From: Methyloversatilis sp.
GTDB taxonomy: Bacteria > Pseudomonadota > Gammaproteobacteria > Burkholderiales > Rhodocyclaceae
Assembly (NCBI RefSeq): GCF_030696805.1
Contig: NZ_JAUYRO010000037.1
Location: 1-64,000 of the forward strand
DNA length: 64,000 nucleotides
Direction: 5' to 3'
Shown here: piece after piece, positions 54,817-64,000 of the stretch
How the letters are laid out: every line of letters starts with the position of its first letter
How positions within the stretch are numbered: position 1 is the first letter of the stretch
Translations under genes and position numbers: made by a program
Notes under the pieces: generated by a model
The model's database searches: none
Seen by the model: only the letters and a program-made list of their open reading frames with translations
What the model was told of the DNA's origin: nothing

Positions 54817-55976
54817 TGCGCAGACTGACCATACTGGGTGCCACCGGATCAATCGGCGTCAGCACGCTGGATGTCGTGGCGCGGCACCCCGATCGTTTCG
54901 AGGTCGTTGCGCTGTCGGGTCACCGCCAGATCGACAAGCTGGCCGAACAATGCCTCGCCTTTGCACCGAAACTCGCCGTTGTGGCGGACGCCGATGCCGC
55001 CAGCGCCTTGCGCGGCAAATTGGCGGGGCGGGTGCCGACCGAAGTCATGCACGGCAGCGAGGCACTCGAAACGATCGCTGCGCTGCCCGAGGTCGACACC
55101 GTCATGGCAGCCATCGTCGGTGCCGCCGGCCTGCGTCCGACGCTGGCCGCTGCGCGTTCGGGCAAGCGCATCCTGCTGGCCAACAAGGAAAGCCTGGTCA
55201 TGTGCGGCGCGGTGTTCATGCACGAGGTGGCATCGAACGGCGCCACGTTGCTGCCGATCGACAGCGAGCACAACGCGGTTTTCCAGTGCCTGCCGACGCA
55301 GGGCAGGGCAGGTGTGCGACGTATCCTGCTGACCGCGTCGGGCGGTCCGTTCCGCTGCACGCCGCTCGATCAGCTCGACCACGTGACGCCTGATCAGGCG
55401 TGTGCGCACCCGAACTGGGAAATGGGACGCAAGATTTCGGTCGATTCGGCCACCATGATGAACAAGGGCCTCGAGGTGATCGAGGCGCACTGGCTGTTCG
55501 ATACGGCGGCCGAGCGCATCGATGTGGTGATCCATCCGCAGAGCATCGTGCATTCGATGGTCGAATACGTCGACGGCTCGGTACTGGCGCAGATGGGTAA
55601 CCCGGATATGCGCACCCCGATAGCGCATGCACTGGCCTGGCCGGAACGCATCGAGTCCGGGGTCGGCGCGCTCGATCTGGCCATGTCGGCCAATCTCGTG
55701 TTCGAACGCCCGGATCTGGATCGCTTCCCCTGTCTGCGACTGGCTTTTGCGGCGCTGGCCGCAGGTCAGGGTACGCCGGCCGTTCTCAATGCCGCCAATG
55801 AAGTGGCGGTCGCGGCTTTTCTGGAACGTCGGCTCGGTTTCCGTGCCATAGCAGACGTGATTGCCGAAACCCTGGATACGCTGCCCGACATGCCTGCCAC
55901 CACACTCGACGACGTCTTTGCCGCCGACGCCGCTGCCCGCCAGACCGCGCAGCGCGCCATCAGGGCGCGCACTTGA
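54816..55976 (+). CDS. dxr: 1-deoxy-D-xylulose-5-phosphate reductoisomerase
   Basis: A 386-residue NADPH enzyme, second step of the non-mevalonate isoprenoid route that feeds upp[16 protein letters not shown] binds [24 protein letters not shown] and [19 protein letters not shown] form the metal/substrate site. ATG 54816 overlaps the cdsA stop by one base; the stop overlaps the rseP TTG. Confidence 0.98.
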   Translation: MRRLTILGATGSIGVSTLDVVARHPDRFEVVALSGHRQIDKLAEQCLAFAPKLAVVADADAASALRGKLAGRVPTEVMHGSEALETIAALPEVDTVMAAIVGAAGLRPTLAAARSGKRILLANKESLVMCGAVFMHEVASNGATLLPIDSEHNAVFQCLPTQGRAGVRRILLTASGGPFRCTPLDQLDHVTPDQACAHPNWEMGRKISVDSATMMNKGLEVIEAHWLFDTAAERIDVVIHPQSIVHSMVEYVDGSVLAQMGNPDMRTPIAHALAWPERIESGVGALDLAMSANLVFERPDLDRFPCLRLAFAALAAGQGTPAVLNAANEVAVAAFLERRLGFRAIADVIAETLDTLPDMPATTLDDVFAADAAARQTAQRAIRART

Positions 55977-57331
55977 GCCCCTTCTTTTACGCCGGCGCCT
56001 TTGTTCTGGCGCTGGGCATCCTCATCACGGTTCACGAACTGGGCCACTACAGCATCGCCCGGCTGTGTGGCGTCAAGGTGCTGCGCTTTTCCGTTGGATT
56101 CGGCCGGCCGCTGCTGTCGCGTCGCGTCGGGCCGGACCGCACCGAGTGGGTGATCGCGCTGTTTCCGCTCGGTGGTTACGTCAAGATGCTGGACGAGCGC
56201 GAGGGCGAAGTCGCGGCATCGGAACTTCCGCGTGCCTTCAACCGGCAGAGCGTGGGACGCCGCTTCGCCATCGTGGCGGCCGGGCCGATCGCCAATTTCC
56301 TGCTGGCCATCCTGATCTACTGGGGCCTGTTCATCAACGGCATGGAAGAACTGCGCCCGCTGCTTGCTGCGCCGGCAGTCGGCACGCCAGCGGCGGTGGC
56401 CGGTGTGACCGAAGGCGAACTGGTGCGCTCGATCAATGGCAAGGACATCGTGTCCGCCCAGGATCTGCGCTGGAGCGTCGCGCAGGCGGCGCTGCACGGC
56501 GGCACGCTGATGATGGAAACGATCAGCGTGCACAACGAAATCAACAGCCGTCGCATTGACCTGTCGGGCATCGGATCCGAAGTCGACGCCAGCCTGATGG
56601 AGCGCGCCGGCCTGACACTGTTCCGGCCGCGCATCGATCCGGTCGTTGCAACAGTGGCCGCCGACAGTGCCGCCGGCAAGGCCGGCATGCGCCCGGGTGA
56701 CCGCATCGTTGCGATCGATGGCAAGCCGGTTGATGACTGGGCTTCGATGGTCGGGGTCGTCCGCGAACTGGGCGGCCGCGAGGTGGTGGTCCAGGTGCTG
56801 CGCGGTGGCGTCGCGCTTGATCTGAACGCCGATGTCGTCGCGGTGGAAGAAGGCGGCCAGCGTTTCGGCCGTCTCGGCGTGACGCCCGAAACACCCGAGG
56901 GACTGCGCGAGCGGCTGTTCGTCACGGCGCAACATGGCGTGATCGAATCCTTCGGTCTTGCGGTCACGCAGACCTGGGATACGGCGCTGTTCAGCCTCAA
57001 GGCATTCGGCCGCATGATCACCGGCGATCTGTCGTGGAAAAACCTGAGCGGGCCGGTCACGATTGCCGACTATGCAGGACAGTCCGCCGCCATGGGCGTG
57101 CTGCATTACATCAAGTTCATCGCCCTCATCAGCATCAGTCTGGGCGTGCTTAACCTGCTGCCGGTGCCGCTGCTGGACGGTGGACACTTGATGTACTATA
57201 CGGTCGAATTTATCAAGGGCGGCCCGGTGTCTGAAAGAGTCATGGAAATCGGCCAGCAGATCGGTCTGGCCTTGCTGCTGATGCTCATGGCGTTTGCCTT
57301 CTACAACGATATCAATCGGCTTTTCGGTTGA
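55973..57331 (+). CDS. rseP: Site-2 protease RseP
   Basis: A 452-residue inner-membrane zinc protease that cleaves anti-sigma-E and signal peptide remnants. HELGH at 21-25 is the zinc site and [10 protein letters not shown] near the C-terminus the third ligand. Two PDZ regions lie between (the second has [18 protein letters not shown]). It starts at TTG 55973 within the dxr TGA (TTGA overlap), the only start placing HELGH correctly. Confidence 0.96.
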   Translation: MSPFFYAGAFVLALGILITVHELGHYSIARLCGVKVLRFSVGFGRPLLSRRVGPDRTEWVIALFPLGGYVKMLDEREGEVAASELPRAFNRQSVGRRFAIVAAGPIANFLLAILIYWGLFINGMEELRPLLAAPAVGTPAAVAGVTEGELVRSINGKDIVSAQDLRWSVAQAALHGGTLMMETISVHNEINSRRIDLSGIGSEVDASLMERAGLTLFRPRIDPVVATVAADSAAGKAGMRPGDRIVAIDGKPVDDWASMVGVVRELGGREVVVQVLRGGVALDLNADVVAVEEGGQRFGRLGVTPETPEGLRERLFVTAQHGVIESFGLAVTQTWDTALFSLKAFGRMITGDLSWKNLSGPVTIADYAGQSAAMGVLHYIKFIALISISLGVLNLLPVPLLDGGHLMYYTVEFIKGGPVSERVMEIGQQIGLALLLMLMAFAFYNDINRLFG

Positions 57332-57350
57332 CTGCCCGCTGAAATCCCCC

Positions 57351-59642
57351 ATGCGCAAGTTTTTGCTTCCCGCTCTGCTAGCGGGATTGTTGTCCGCTCA
57401 TGCGTTCGCCTTCGAACCCTTCGTGGTGCGGGACATCCGGGTCGAAGGCATCCAGCGCACCGAAGCGGGTACGGTTTTCAGCTACCTGCCGGTCAAGGTC
57501 GGCGAGACATTCACCGAAGACAAGGCGGCAGAAGCCATCAAGGCACTGTTCGCGACCGGCTTCTTCAAGGATGTGCGGGTCGAAGTCGAGGGCGACGTGC
57601 TGGTGGTCGTCGTCGACGAGCGGCCGGCCATTGCATCGCTCGAATTCATCGGCATGAAGGAATTCGACAAGGACACGATCAAGAAGGCGATGCGGGATTT
57701 CGGCCTGGCCGAATCGCGCATCCTCGACCGCAGCGTGCTCGAGCGGTCGGAGCAGGAAATGAAGCGTCAGTACCTGACCCGCGGGCTGTACTCGGTTGAC
57801 GTCAAGACGACGACCACTCCGCTGGAGCGCAACCGCGTGGCCGTCACCTTCGAAATCAACGAGGGTGCTGCCGCCAAGATCAAACAGATCAACATCGTCG
57901 GTGCGAAGTCCTTCAAGGAAAAAGATCTGCTCAAGCTGCTGAGTCAGAGCACCGGCGACTGGCTGAGCTGGTACAACAAGAATAATCAGTACTCGCGCCA
58001 GAAGCTGAGCGCCGACGTCGAAACCCTGCGCAGCCACTACCTCGATCGCGGCTATCTCGAATTCAACGTCGATTCGACCCAGGTGTCGATCACGCCGGAC
58101 AAGCAGGACATCTACATCACGATTTCGATCACCGAAGGCGAAAAGTACACCGTCGGTGGTGTCAAGCTTTCAGGTGAATTGCTGATTCCCGAAGCGGAAT
58201 TGCGGGGGCTGGTCAAGCTGAATGCCGGAGACGATTTTTCGCGCAAGAAGCTCACTGAAACGACGAAGGCGATCAGTGACCGTCTGGGTAACGACGGCTA
58301 TGCCTTCGCCAACGTCAATGCAGTGCCGGAACCGGACCGCGAAAAGCGTACCGTGTCGTTCAACGTGTTCGTCGATCCCGGCCGCCGGGTCTATGTGCGC
58401 CGGATCAACGTCGCCGGCAACACCAAGACGCGCGACGAGGCCGTGCGGCGCGAGTTCCGGCAGATGGAAGGCAGCTGGTATGACGGCGAACGGATCAACC
58501 GATCCAAGTCGCGGGCTGACCGTCTGGGCTACTTCGACGGTGTCACCGTCGAAACACCCGCCGTCCCGGGGACGACCGACCAGGTCGATGTCAATCTCAC
58601 CGTCAAGGAAAAGCCGACCGGCAATCTGGCGTTCGGCGCGGGTTTCTCCAGTTCGGAAAACCTCATCCTGTCTACTTCGGTGTCGCAGCAGAACCTGTTC
58701 GGCAGCGGCAAGTCGCTGTCGCTCGGCCTGAACAGCGGCAGCATCAACAAGACCTATTCGCTGTCCTTCACGGATCCGTATTACACGCCGGACGGTATAT
58801 CGCGCGGTTTCGACGTGTATTTGCGCAACGTTGATCCGTCGCGTCTGCGCATCGGCAACTACCGTACATCATCGGTCGGTGCCGGGATGCGCTGGGGCTT
58901 CCCGATCCGCGAAGACGATCGCATCAACTTCGGTCTGGCGGTCGACCAGACGTCGATCGACACCTTCAGCAACAGCCCGCAGCGCTACCTGAATTTCGTC
59001 AATGAGTTCGGTGACACGAACAACTCGCTGGTGGGTACGATAGGCTGGGCACGTGATACGCGTGACAGTGTGATCTACCCGACCAAGGGGTCGACGCAGC
59101 GGGTGAACGTCGAAGTGTCACTGCCGCCGGGCTCGCTTCGTTACTACAAGGCGTCCTACCAGCATCAGCGCTACTTTCCGCTGTTCGGGGATTTCGTTCT
59201 GATGCTCAACGGTGATGTCGGCTATGGCGACGGTTACAACGACAAGCCGCTGCCTTTCTACAAGAACTACTTCGCGGGTGGCATTGGCTCGGTGCGCGGG
59301 TTCCAGACCTCGTCGCTCGGCGAGCGTGATCGCGACGCCGCCGGTAACATCCTGTTCAATACGGTGGGCGGCAATCGACGTATCGTCGGCAACGCCGAAC
59401 TTCTTTTCCCGTTGCCGGGATCGCAGGACAAGACGCTGAGGCTGGGTACTTTCATCGATGCAGGGCAGGTGTGGGCGTCCGGCGATACGCTGAGCCTGGG
59501 CGATTTGCGCTATAGTGCGGGCCTTTCCGTGGCGTGGAGCTCGCCCATGGGGCCGTTGAAGTTCAGCGTCGCGCAACCGCTCAACAAGGAACCCACGGAT
59601 CGTCTCCAGCGCTTCCAGTTCCAGCTCGGCAGTACTTTCTGA
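57351..59642 (+). CDS. bamA: Outer-membrane assembly factor BamA
   Basis: A 763-residue Omp85 protein that folds beta-barrels into the outer membrane. Signal peptide about 1-20 (MRKFLLPALLAGLLSAHAFA), five POTRA domains to about 420, then a C-terminal barrel with the lid motif SVRGFQTSSLG and terminal FQLGSTF ending in Phe. ATG 57351 chosen for the signal peptide. It lies 19 nt after rseP. Confidence 0.98.
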   Translation: MRKFLLPALLAGLLSAHAFAFEPFVVRDIRVEGIQRTEAGTVFSYLPVKVGETFTEDKAAEAIKALFATGFFKDVRVEVEGDVLVVVVDERPAIASLEFIGMKEFDKDTIKKAMRDFGLAESRILDRSVLERSEQEMKRQYLTRGLYSVDVKTTTTPLERNRVAVTFEINEGAAAKIKQINIVGAKSFKEKDLLKLLSQSTGDWLSWYNKNNQYSRQKLSADVETLRSHYLDRGYLEFNVDSTQVSITPDKQDIYITISITEGEKYTVGGVKLSGELLIPEAELRGLVKLNAGDDFSRKKLTETTKAISDRLGNDGYAFANVNAVPEPDREKRTVSFNVFVDPGRRVYVRRINVAGNTKTRDEAVRREFRQMEGSWYDGERINRSKSRADRLGYFDGVTVETPAVPGTTDQVDVNLTVKEKPTGNLAFGAGFSSSENLILSTSVSQQNLFGSGKSLSLGLNSGSINKTYSLSFTDPYYTPDGISRGFDVYLRNVDPSRLRIGNYRTSSVGAGMRWGFPIREDDRINFGLAVDQTSIDTFSNSPQRYLNFVNEFGDTNNSLVGTIGWARDTRDSVIYPTKGSTQRVNVEVSLPPGSLRYYKASYQHQRYFPLFGDFVLMLNGDVGYGDGYNDKPLPFYKNYFAGGIGSVRGFQTSSLGERDRDAAGNILFNTVGGNRRIVGNAELLFPLPGSQDKTLRLGTFIDAGQVWASGDTLSLGDLRYSAGLSVAWSSPMGPLKFSVAQPLNKEPTDRLQRFQFQLGSTF

Positions 59643-59658
59643 ACCTCAAATATCACGA

Positions 59659-60195
59659 ATGAACAGGTCAAGTATTTTCTCACGTTTCGCCTTTATCTCA
59701 TTGATTTCAATGATGATGATAGGTTTGGCGACGAACTCGCATGCCGAAACGGATGTGAAGATCGGCTTCGTGGATACGGAACGCATCCTGCGCGAAGCAG
59801 CGCCGGCTGTCCGTTCGCAGAAGAAGCTGGAGAAGGAATTCGAAAAGCGCAGCCAGGAGCTTGAAAAGCTGGCCAAGCAGCTGCAGTCGATGCAGCAGAC
59901 CATGGAAAAGAACGCGGTCACCTTGTCCGAAAGTGACAAGCGGGCGAAGGAGCGTGAATTCAACGAGCTCACTCGTGATATGCAGCGCCGCGAGCGCGAA
60001 TATCGGGAAGACCTGAATCAGCGGCGCAACGAAGAACTGGCCAGTGTTCTGGATCGCGCCAACAAGGCGATCAAGGTCATTGCGGAGGCCGAAAAGTACG
60101 ACATCATCTTTCAGGAAGTGGTGTATCGCAGTCAGCGTATCGACATCACCGAAAAGGTGCTGAAGGCGCTCGCAGATCCGCCTTCGGGAAAGTAA
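59659..60195 (+). CDS. skp: Periplasmic chaperone Skp/OmpH
   Basis: A 178-residue protein with a cleavable signal (about 1-29, ending NSHA) and a long charged coiled coil. KIGFVDTERILREAAPA is the conserved core start and the tentacle helices follow. It carries unfolded outer-membrane proteins to BamA, encoded 16 nt upstream. Confidence 0.95.
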   Translation: MNRSSIFSRFAFISLISMMMIGLATNSHAETDVKIGFVDTERILREAAPAVRSQKKLEKEFEKRSQELEKLAKQLQSMQQTMEKNAVTLSESDKRAKEREFNELTRDMQRREREYREDLNQRRNEELASVLDRANKAIKVIAEAEKYDIIFQEVVYRSQRIDITEKVLKALADPPSGK

Positions 60196-60201
60196 GGGCG
60201 C

Positions 60202-61242
60202 ATGCCAGCCAGACTTGGCGCTCTGGTCGAGCAACTTGGCGGCACGCTGCACGGTGACCCCGGGTTGTTGATCGAACAGGTTGCTTCTCTCGACATGGCA
60301 GGGCCGCAGCAGATTGCCTTCATGGCAGGGGCAAAGTATCGCAGCGCGCTGGATGAAAGCCGCGGCGGTGCTTTCATCGTATCGCCGGCAGACGGCGAAA
60401 ATCTCGACCGACCTCACATCCGGGTTCGCAATCCCTCGCTCTATTTCGCGCGCGTCGCGCAACTGCTGAATCCCGAACCTGCCGTGCGCGCCGGCATCCA
60501 CGCCGATGCATCGGTCGATGCTACAGCGCACGTCGATGACAGCGCCGAAGTGGCCGCCGGTGCGGTCATCGGCGCCGGTGCGTTCATCGGCCCCGGCGTA
60601 TCCATCGGTGCCGGATCGGTGATCGGCGAGGCGTGTTCGATCGGCGCCGGCACGCGGCTGCATGCACGCGTCACGCTGTATCCGCGCTCGGTCATCGGCG
60701 AGCGCTGCGTCCTGCATTCGGGTGCGGTCATCGGAGCAGATGGTTTCGGCTTCGCGCGCGAAGCCGACGCGAGCTGGGTGAAGATTCCGCAGATCGGCCG
60801 CGTGATCATCGGCAACGATGTGGAAGTCGGTGCCAATACCACCATCGATCGCGGTGCGCTGGACGACACGGTGATCGGCGACGGCGTGAAGCTCGACAAC
60901 CTGATCCAGATTGCACACAACGTACACATCGGCGACCACACGGCGATGGCGGCCTGTTCCGGCGTGGCGGGCAGCACCCACATCGGCAAGCGATGCATGA
61001 TAGGCGGCTCGTCGAACATCATGGGTCACATCGACATCGTCGACGACGTGGTCGTGTCGGCCGTCAGTTTCGCCAGCAAGTCCATCGGCAAGGCCGGCAT
61101 CTACACCGGCTCGCTGCCGTCGATGGAACACGCCGAGTGGTCGCGCAACTTCGTCCGCATCCGCCAGCTCGACGCCATGGCCGAGCGACTTCGTGCGCTT
61201 GAGCGACAGATCGAATCACTGCAAAGCAGCAAGGAAGACTGA
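60202..61242 (+). CDS. lpxD: UDP-3-O-acyl-glucosamine N-acyltransferase LpxD
   Basis: A 346-residue left-handed beta-helix acyltransferase of lipid A synthesis. The N-terminal uridine-binding domain includes [13 protein letters not shown]; hexapeptide repeats cover about 100-300; the catalytic-type His lies in the [15 protein letters not shown] region. It starts 6 nt after skp and ends in a short coiled tail. Confidence 0.97.
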   Translation: MPARLGALVEQLGGTLHGDPGLLIEQVASLDMAGPQQIAFMAGAKYRSALDESRGGAFIVSPADGENLDRPHIRVRNPSLYFARVAQLLNPEPAVRAGIHADASVDATAHVDDSAEVAAGAVIGAGAFIGPGVSIGAGSVIGEACSIGAGTRLHARVTLYPRSVIGERCVLHSGAVIGADGFGFAREADASWVKIPQIGRVIIGNDVEVGANTTIDRGALDDTVIGDGVKLDNLIQIAHNVHIGDHTAMAACSGVAGSTHIGKRCMIGGSSNIMGHIDIVDDVVVSAVSFASKSIGKAGIYTGSLPSMEHAEWSRNFVRIRQLDAMAERLRALERQIESLQSSKED

Positions 61243-61252
61243 CTTGAAATCC

Positions 61253-61687
61253 ATGGACATCCACGCGGTGCTGAAGTCGCTGCCGCACCGTTTCCCGTTC
61301 CTGCTGGTGGACCGGGTGCTCGCCGTCGAAGCGAACAAGTACATCCATGCGCTGAAGAACGTCACCATCAATGAGCCGTTCTTCCCGGGGCACTTTCCGA
61401 ACCATCCGGTCATGCCAGGCGTGCTGATCATCGAAGCGCTGGCCCAGGCTGCTGCCATCCTGTCGTTCGAAACGCTGGGCACGACCCCCGACGCGGATTC
61501 GGTCTATTACCTGTGCGGCGTCGACAACACGCGTTTCAAGAAGCCGGTCATGGCGGGCGACCAGCTCATCCTTGAGGTCGACCTGATCCGGCACTCGCGC
61601 GGCATCTGGAAATACAATGCTCGCGCAAAGGTGGATGGTCAGGTCGTGACCGAGTGCGATCTGCTCTGTGCGGTTCGGCCGAGCTGA
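61253..61687 (+). CDS. fabZ: 3-hydroxyacyl-ACP dehydratase FabZ
   Basis: A 144-residue hot-dog-fold dehydratase of fatty-acid synthesis. [12 protein letters not shown] and the catalytic His in [16 protein letters not shown] with Glu in IIEALAQAA are intact. ATG 61253 ([15 protein letters not shown]) is preferred; a TTG three codons upstream is possible. Overlaps lpxA by one base. Confidence 0.97.
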   Translation: MDIHAVLKSLPHRFPFLLVDRVLAVEANKYIHALKNVTINEPFFPGHFPNHPVMPGVLIIEALAQAAAILSFETLGTTPDADSVYYLCGVDNTRFKKPVMAGDQLILEVDLIRHSRGIWKYNARAKVDGQVVTECDLLCAVRPS

Positions 61688-62466
61688 TGGCAGTCACCGT
61701 TCATCCGACTGCCATCGTCGATCCCGCGGCGCTGCTGGCTGACGGCGTCGACATTGGTGCCTACAGCGTGGTCGGCCCGAATGTCGAGATCGGCGCAGGC
61801 ACGCGCGTGCACCCGCACGTGGTGATCGCCGGCCACACGCGGATCGGTCGCGACAACCTGATACACCCGTTCTGTTCGATTGGCGGCGATCCGCAGGACA
61901 AGAAATACGCTGGCGAGCCGACACGCCTTGAAATCGGCGACCGCAACACGCTGCGCGAATACGTGACGATGAATTGCGGCACCACTCAGGATGTCGGCGT
62001 CACGCGGGTCGGCAACGACAACTGGATCATGGCCTACGTGCATGTGGCGCACGACTGCCAGGTCGGCAGCCACACCATCATGGCCAACAACACGGCGCTC
62101 GCCGGCCACGTGCATGTGGGTGACTGGGTCATTCTCGGTGGCTTCACCGGCGTGCACCAGTTCGTTCGCGTGGGCGCACACAGCTTCTGCGGCGTGCACT
62201 CCAGCGTGCTGCAGGATGTGCCGCCCTTCGTGCTGGCCAACGGCGTGCCGGCGACGCCGCATGGCATCAACAGCGAAGGCCTGCGACGACGCGGCTACAG
62301 CAGCGAAGCCATCACGGCGATCAAGCGTGCCTACAAGACTCTGTACCGCGAAGGACTGAGCCTGGACGACGCCCGGGCGGCCATCGCCGAGGCGGCGAAA
62401 GCGACTCCCGAAGTCGCCGTGCTGTCCGACTTCCTCGCTTCGGGCGGTCGCGGCATCATCCGATAA
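61687..62466 (+). CDS. lpxA: UDP-N-acetylglucosamine acyltransferase LpxA
   Basis: A 259-residue beta-helix enzyme adding the first 3-hydroxyacyl chain of lipid A. Starts VHPTAIVDPAALLADGV; the general-base His lies in YVHVAHDCQVG, and RVGAHSFCGVHSSV with NGVPATPHGINSEGLRRRG forms the C-terminal domain. Overlaps fabZ and lpxB by single bases. Confidence 0.98.
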   Translation: MAVTVHPTAIVDPAALLADGVDIGAYSVVGPNVEIGAGTRVHPHVVIAGHTRIGRDNLIHPFCSIGGDPQDKKYAGEPTRLEIGDRNTLREYVTMNCGTTQDVGVTRVGNDNWIMAYVHVAHDCQVGSHTIMANNTALAGHVHVGDWVILGGFTGVHQFVRVGAHSFCGVHSSVLQDVPPFVLANGVPATPHGINSEGLRRRGYSSEAITAIKRAYKTLYREGLSLDDARAAIAEAAKATPEVAVLSDFLASGGRGIIR

Positions 62467-63623
62467 TGTCTGCCCGCATCACGGTGGCCATGGTCGCCGG
62501 CGAGGCTTCCGGTGATCAGTTGGCCGCGCACCTGATCAAGGCGCTGCGCGACGTCCGGCCGGATATCGATTTCGTCGGCATCGGCGGCCCCCGCATGGGT
62601 TCCGCTGGCTTTGACGCCTGGTGGCCTGCCGAAAAGCTGTCGGTGCGCGGCTATTTCGAAGTGCTGCGGCACTACCGAGAACTGTCTGGCATCCGCCGCG
62701 CGCTGCTCGCCCGCCTGCTGCAGACGCGGCCCGCCGCCTTCATTGGCGTCGATGCACCGGATTTCAATCTATGGCTCGAACGCCGCATGCGCGATGCCGG
62801 TGTGCCGGCGATCCATTACGTCAGCCCGTCGATCTGGGCCTGGCGTGGCGGACGCATCAAGGGCATCGCGCGCAGCGTGTCGCGCATGTTGTGCCTGTTC
62901 CCGTTCGAGCCGGCGCTGTATGAAAAAGCCGGCGTGCCGGTCAGCTATGTCGGTCACCCGTTCGCCGACGAAATTTCTCCGCTGCCACAACGCATCGATG
63001 CCCGCGAGCGCCTCGCGCTGCCACAGGACGCCCGCATCGTCGCGCTGCTGCCGGGCAGCAGGCAGTCGGAACTGCGGTATCACGCAGCCATCTGGATCGA
63101 GACCGCGCGCCTGCTGCACGAGCGCCATCCGGAGCTGCGCTTCCTTGTGCCGCTGGCAACGCGCGAGACGCGTGCCCTGTTCGAACAGGCGCTGTGGACC
63201 TGCAATGCAAGGGAGCTGCCGATCACCATCCTGTTCGGTCACGCACGCGACGCGCTGATGGCCTGCGACGTGGCGCTGGTGGCCAGTGGCACCGCGACGC
63301 TCGAAGCCGCCCTGTGTCGCGCGCCGCACGTAATGGCCTACCGCATGCATGCGCTCAGCTGGCAGATCATGAAGCGCATGGCCTATCAGCCGTGGGGCAG
63401 TCTGCCCAACATCATGGCGGGGCGCTTCGTCGTGCCGGAACGGTTGCAGGACGCCGCCACGCCACGCGAACTGGCGGACGCGCTCGATACCCTGCTGGAT
63501 GATGACGCGGCGCGCGACGCGCAGATTGCCGAATTCGAACGCATCCACAGCGTGCTGAGGCAGGACACGGCGGCGCGCGCAGCGGCAGCCATCCTGCCTC
63601 ATCTGCCGGCGGCGGTGCCGTGA
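62466..63623 (+). CDS. lpxB: Lipid A disaccharide synthase LpxB
   Basis: A 385-residue GT-B glycosyltransferase joining UDP-diacylglucosamine and lipid [16 protein letters not shown] and [19 protein letters not shown] are signatures; [13 protein letters not shown] and [12 protein letters not shown] form the nucleotide half. ATG shares a base with the lpxA stop; the stop overlaps rnhB (GTGA). Confidence 0.98.
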   Translation: MSARITVAMVAGEASGDQLAAHLIKALRDVRPDIDFVGIGGPRMGSAGFDAWWPAEKLSVRGYFEVLRHYRELSGIRRALLARLLQTRPAAFIGVDAPDFNLWLERRMRDAGVPAIHYVSPSIWAWRGGRIKGIARSVSRMLCLFPFEPALYEKAGVPVSYVGHPFADEISPLPQRIDARERLALPQDARIVALLPGSRQSELRYHAAIWIETARLLHERHPELRFLVPLATRETRALFEQALWTCNARELPITILFGHARDALMACDVALVASGTATLEAALCRAPHVMAYRMHALSWQIMKRMAYQPWGSLPNIMAGRFVVPERLQDAATPRELADALDTLLDDDAARDAQIAEFERIHSVLRQDTAARAAAAILPHLPAAVP

Positions 63624-64000
63624 CCGGCTTCGAATGGACGGCTGCCGGCGTGGATGAAGCCGGCCGGGGACCGCTGTGCGGGCCGGTCTATGCGGCGGCG
63701 GTCATCCTGGATCCGGCGCGGCCGATCGACGGCCTGAACGACTCCAAGAAATTGTCCGAAAAGAAGCGCGAGGCGCTGGCGCTGCTGATCCGCGAGCACG
63801 CGCTGGCTTGGGCAGTGGGCTTTGCGACGGTCGAGGAAATCGATCGCATGAACATCTTGCACGCCTCGATGCTGGCCATGCGGCGAGCCGTCGAAGGGCT
63901 GGTGGTGCAGCCGTGCGAGGTGCTGATCGACGGCAACCGCGTGCCGCCCGGGCTGGCCATCCCCGCGCGCGCCATCGTCGGCGGTGACGCCAGCGAGCCG
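63620..64000 (+). CDS. rnhB: Ribonuclease HII, 5' part (runs off the window)
   Basis: The first 127 residues of Rnh[20 protein letters not shown] holds the first catalytic Asp and Glu; [13 protein letters not shown] and VLIDGNRVP (third Asp) follow. It removes RNA from RNA-DNA hybrids, including single ribonucleotides. GTG start overlaps lpxB by 4 nt. The 3' end lies beyond position 64000. Confidence 0.96.
   Translation, partial: MTGFEWTAAGVDEAGRGPLCGPVYAAAVILDPARPIDGLNDSKKLSEKKREALALLIREHALAWAVGFATVEEIDRMNILHASMLAMRRAVEGLVVQPCEVLIDGNRVPPGLAIPARAIVGGDASEP

Overview
The window looks like chromosomal DNA of a GC-rich betaproteobacterium, most likely in or near the Rhodocyclales (Azoarcus/Thauera/Methyloversatilis-like). 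This is inferred from gene order (dapC-dapD-pilU-dapE-prmB; smc-zipA-ligA; rpsB-tsf-pyrH-frr-uppS-cdsA-dxr-rseP-bamA-skp-lpxD-fabZ-lpxA-lpxB-rnhB) and from protein flavour. No rRNA or tRNA gene is present, so the species is not fixed. Core genes are dense, with 1-nt and 4-nt stop/start overlaps.

Layout. 1-529: 113-bp tandem repeats without a gene. 530-9616 (minus): a response regulator with a four-PAS histidine kinase, prmB, and the succinylase-route lysine/diaminopimelate genes dapE, dapD and dapC with pilU among them. 9734-10663: a DMT/EamA transporter. 10711-27012 is an accessory island: a vapBC-type toxin-antitoxin pair, then a minus-strand operon reading ABC exporter (24799-26988), HlyD adaptor, glycosyltransferase, 42-codon ORF, lipoprotein, and a 3214-residue RTX protein with an N-terminal lipase-like domain. 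The island is bracketed by two direct copies, about 97% identical by my hand alignment over 320 bp, of the 3' part of the EamA gene (10302-10621 and 27397-27716). 27937-31162 is a toxin-antitoxin cluster: a ParE/RelE-type pair, an orphan ParE, a Phd/YefM antitoxin with a broken yoeB, and a FitAB-type pair.

31460-46266 returns to core functions: smc, zipA, ligA, galU, a phosphoribosyltransferase, a putative DEDDh exonuclease, typA (minus), methylthioinosine phosphorylase, peptide deformylase, and a CHASE-PAS-GGDEF-EAL protein (minus). 46407-49814 (minus): glnD and map. 50089-64000 (plus): the translation / isoprenoid / outer-membrane biogenesis supercluster, ending inside rnhB.

How they work together. 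The core clusters cover lysine and peptidoglycan precursor supply (dap), ribosome and translation factors, undecaprenyl and CDP-diacylglycerol lipid carriers, DOXP isoprenoid synthesis, and lipid A plus outer-membrane protein assembly. The island appears to make, possibly glycosylate, and export one giant calcium-binding RTX protein by type I secretion. The lipoprotein encoded immediately upstream of the lipase-bearing RTX gene, overlapping it by 4 nt, is a candidate periplasmic partner or immunity protein. No TolC-like outer-membrane channel, HlyC-type acyltransferase, integrase or transposase was recognised in the window. The most notable observations are the duplicated transporter fragment marking the island ends, the lipase-RTX/lipoprotein/glycosyltransferase operon, an A11 tract just upstream of its first gene, and the fused remnant inside the toxin-antitoxin cluster.
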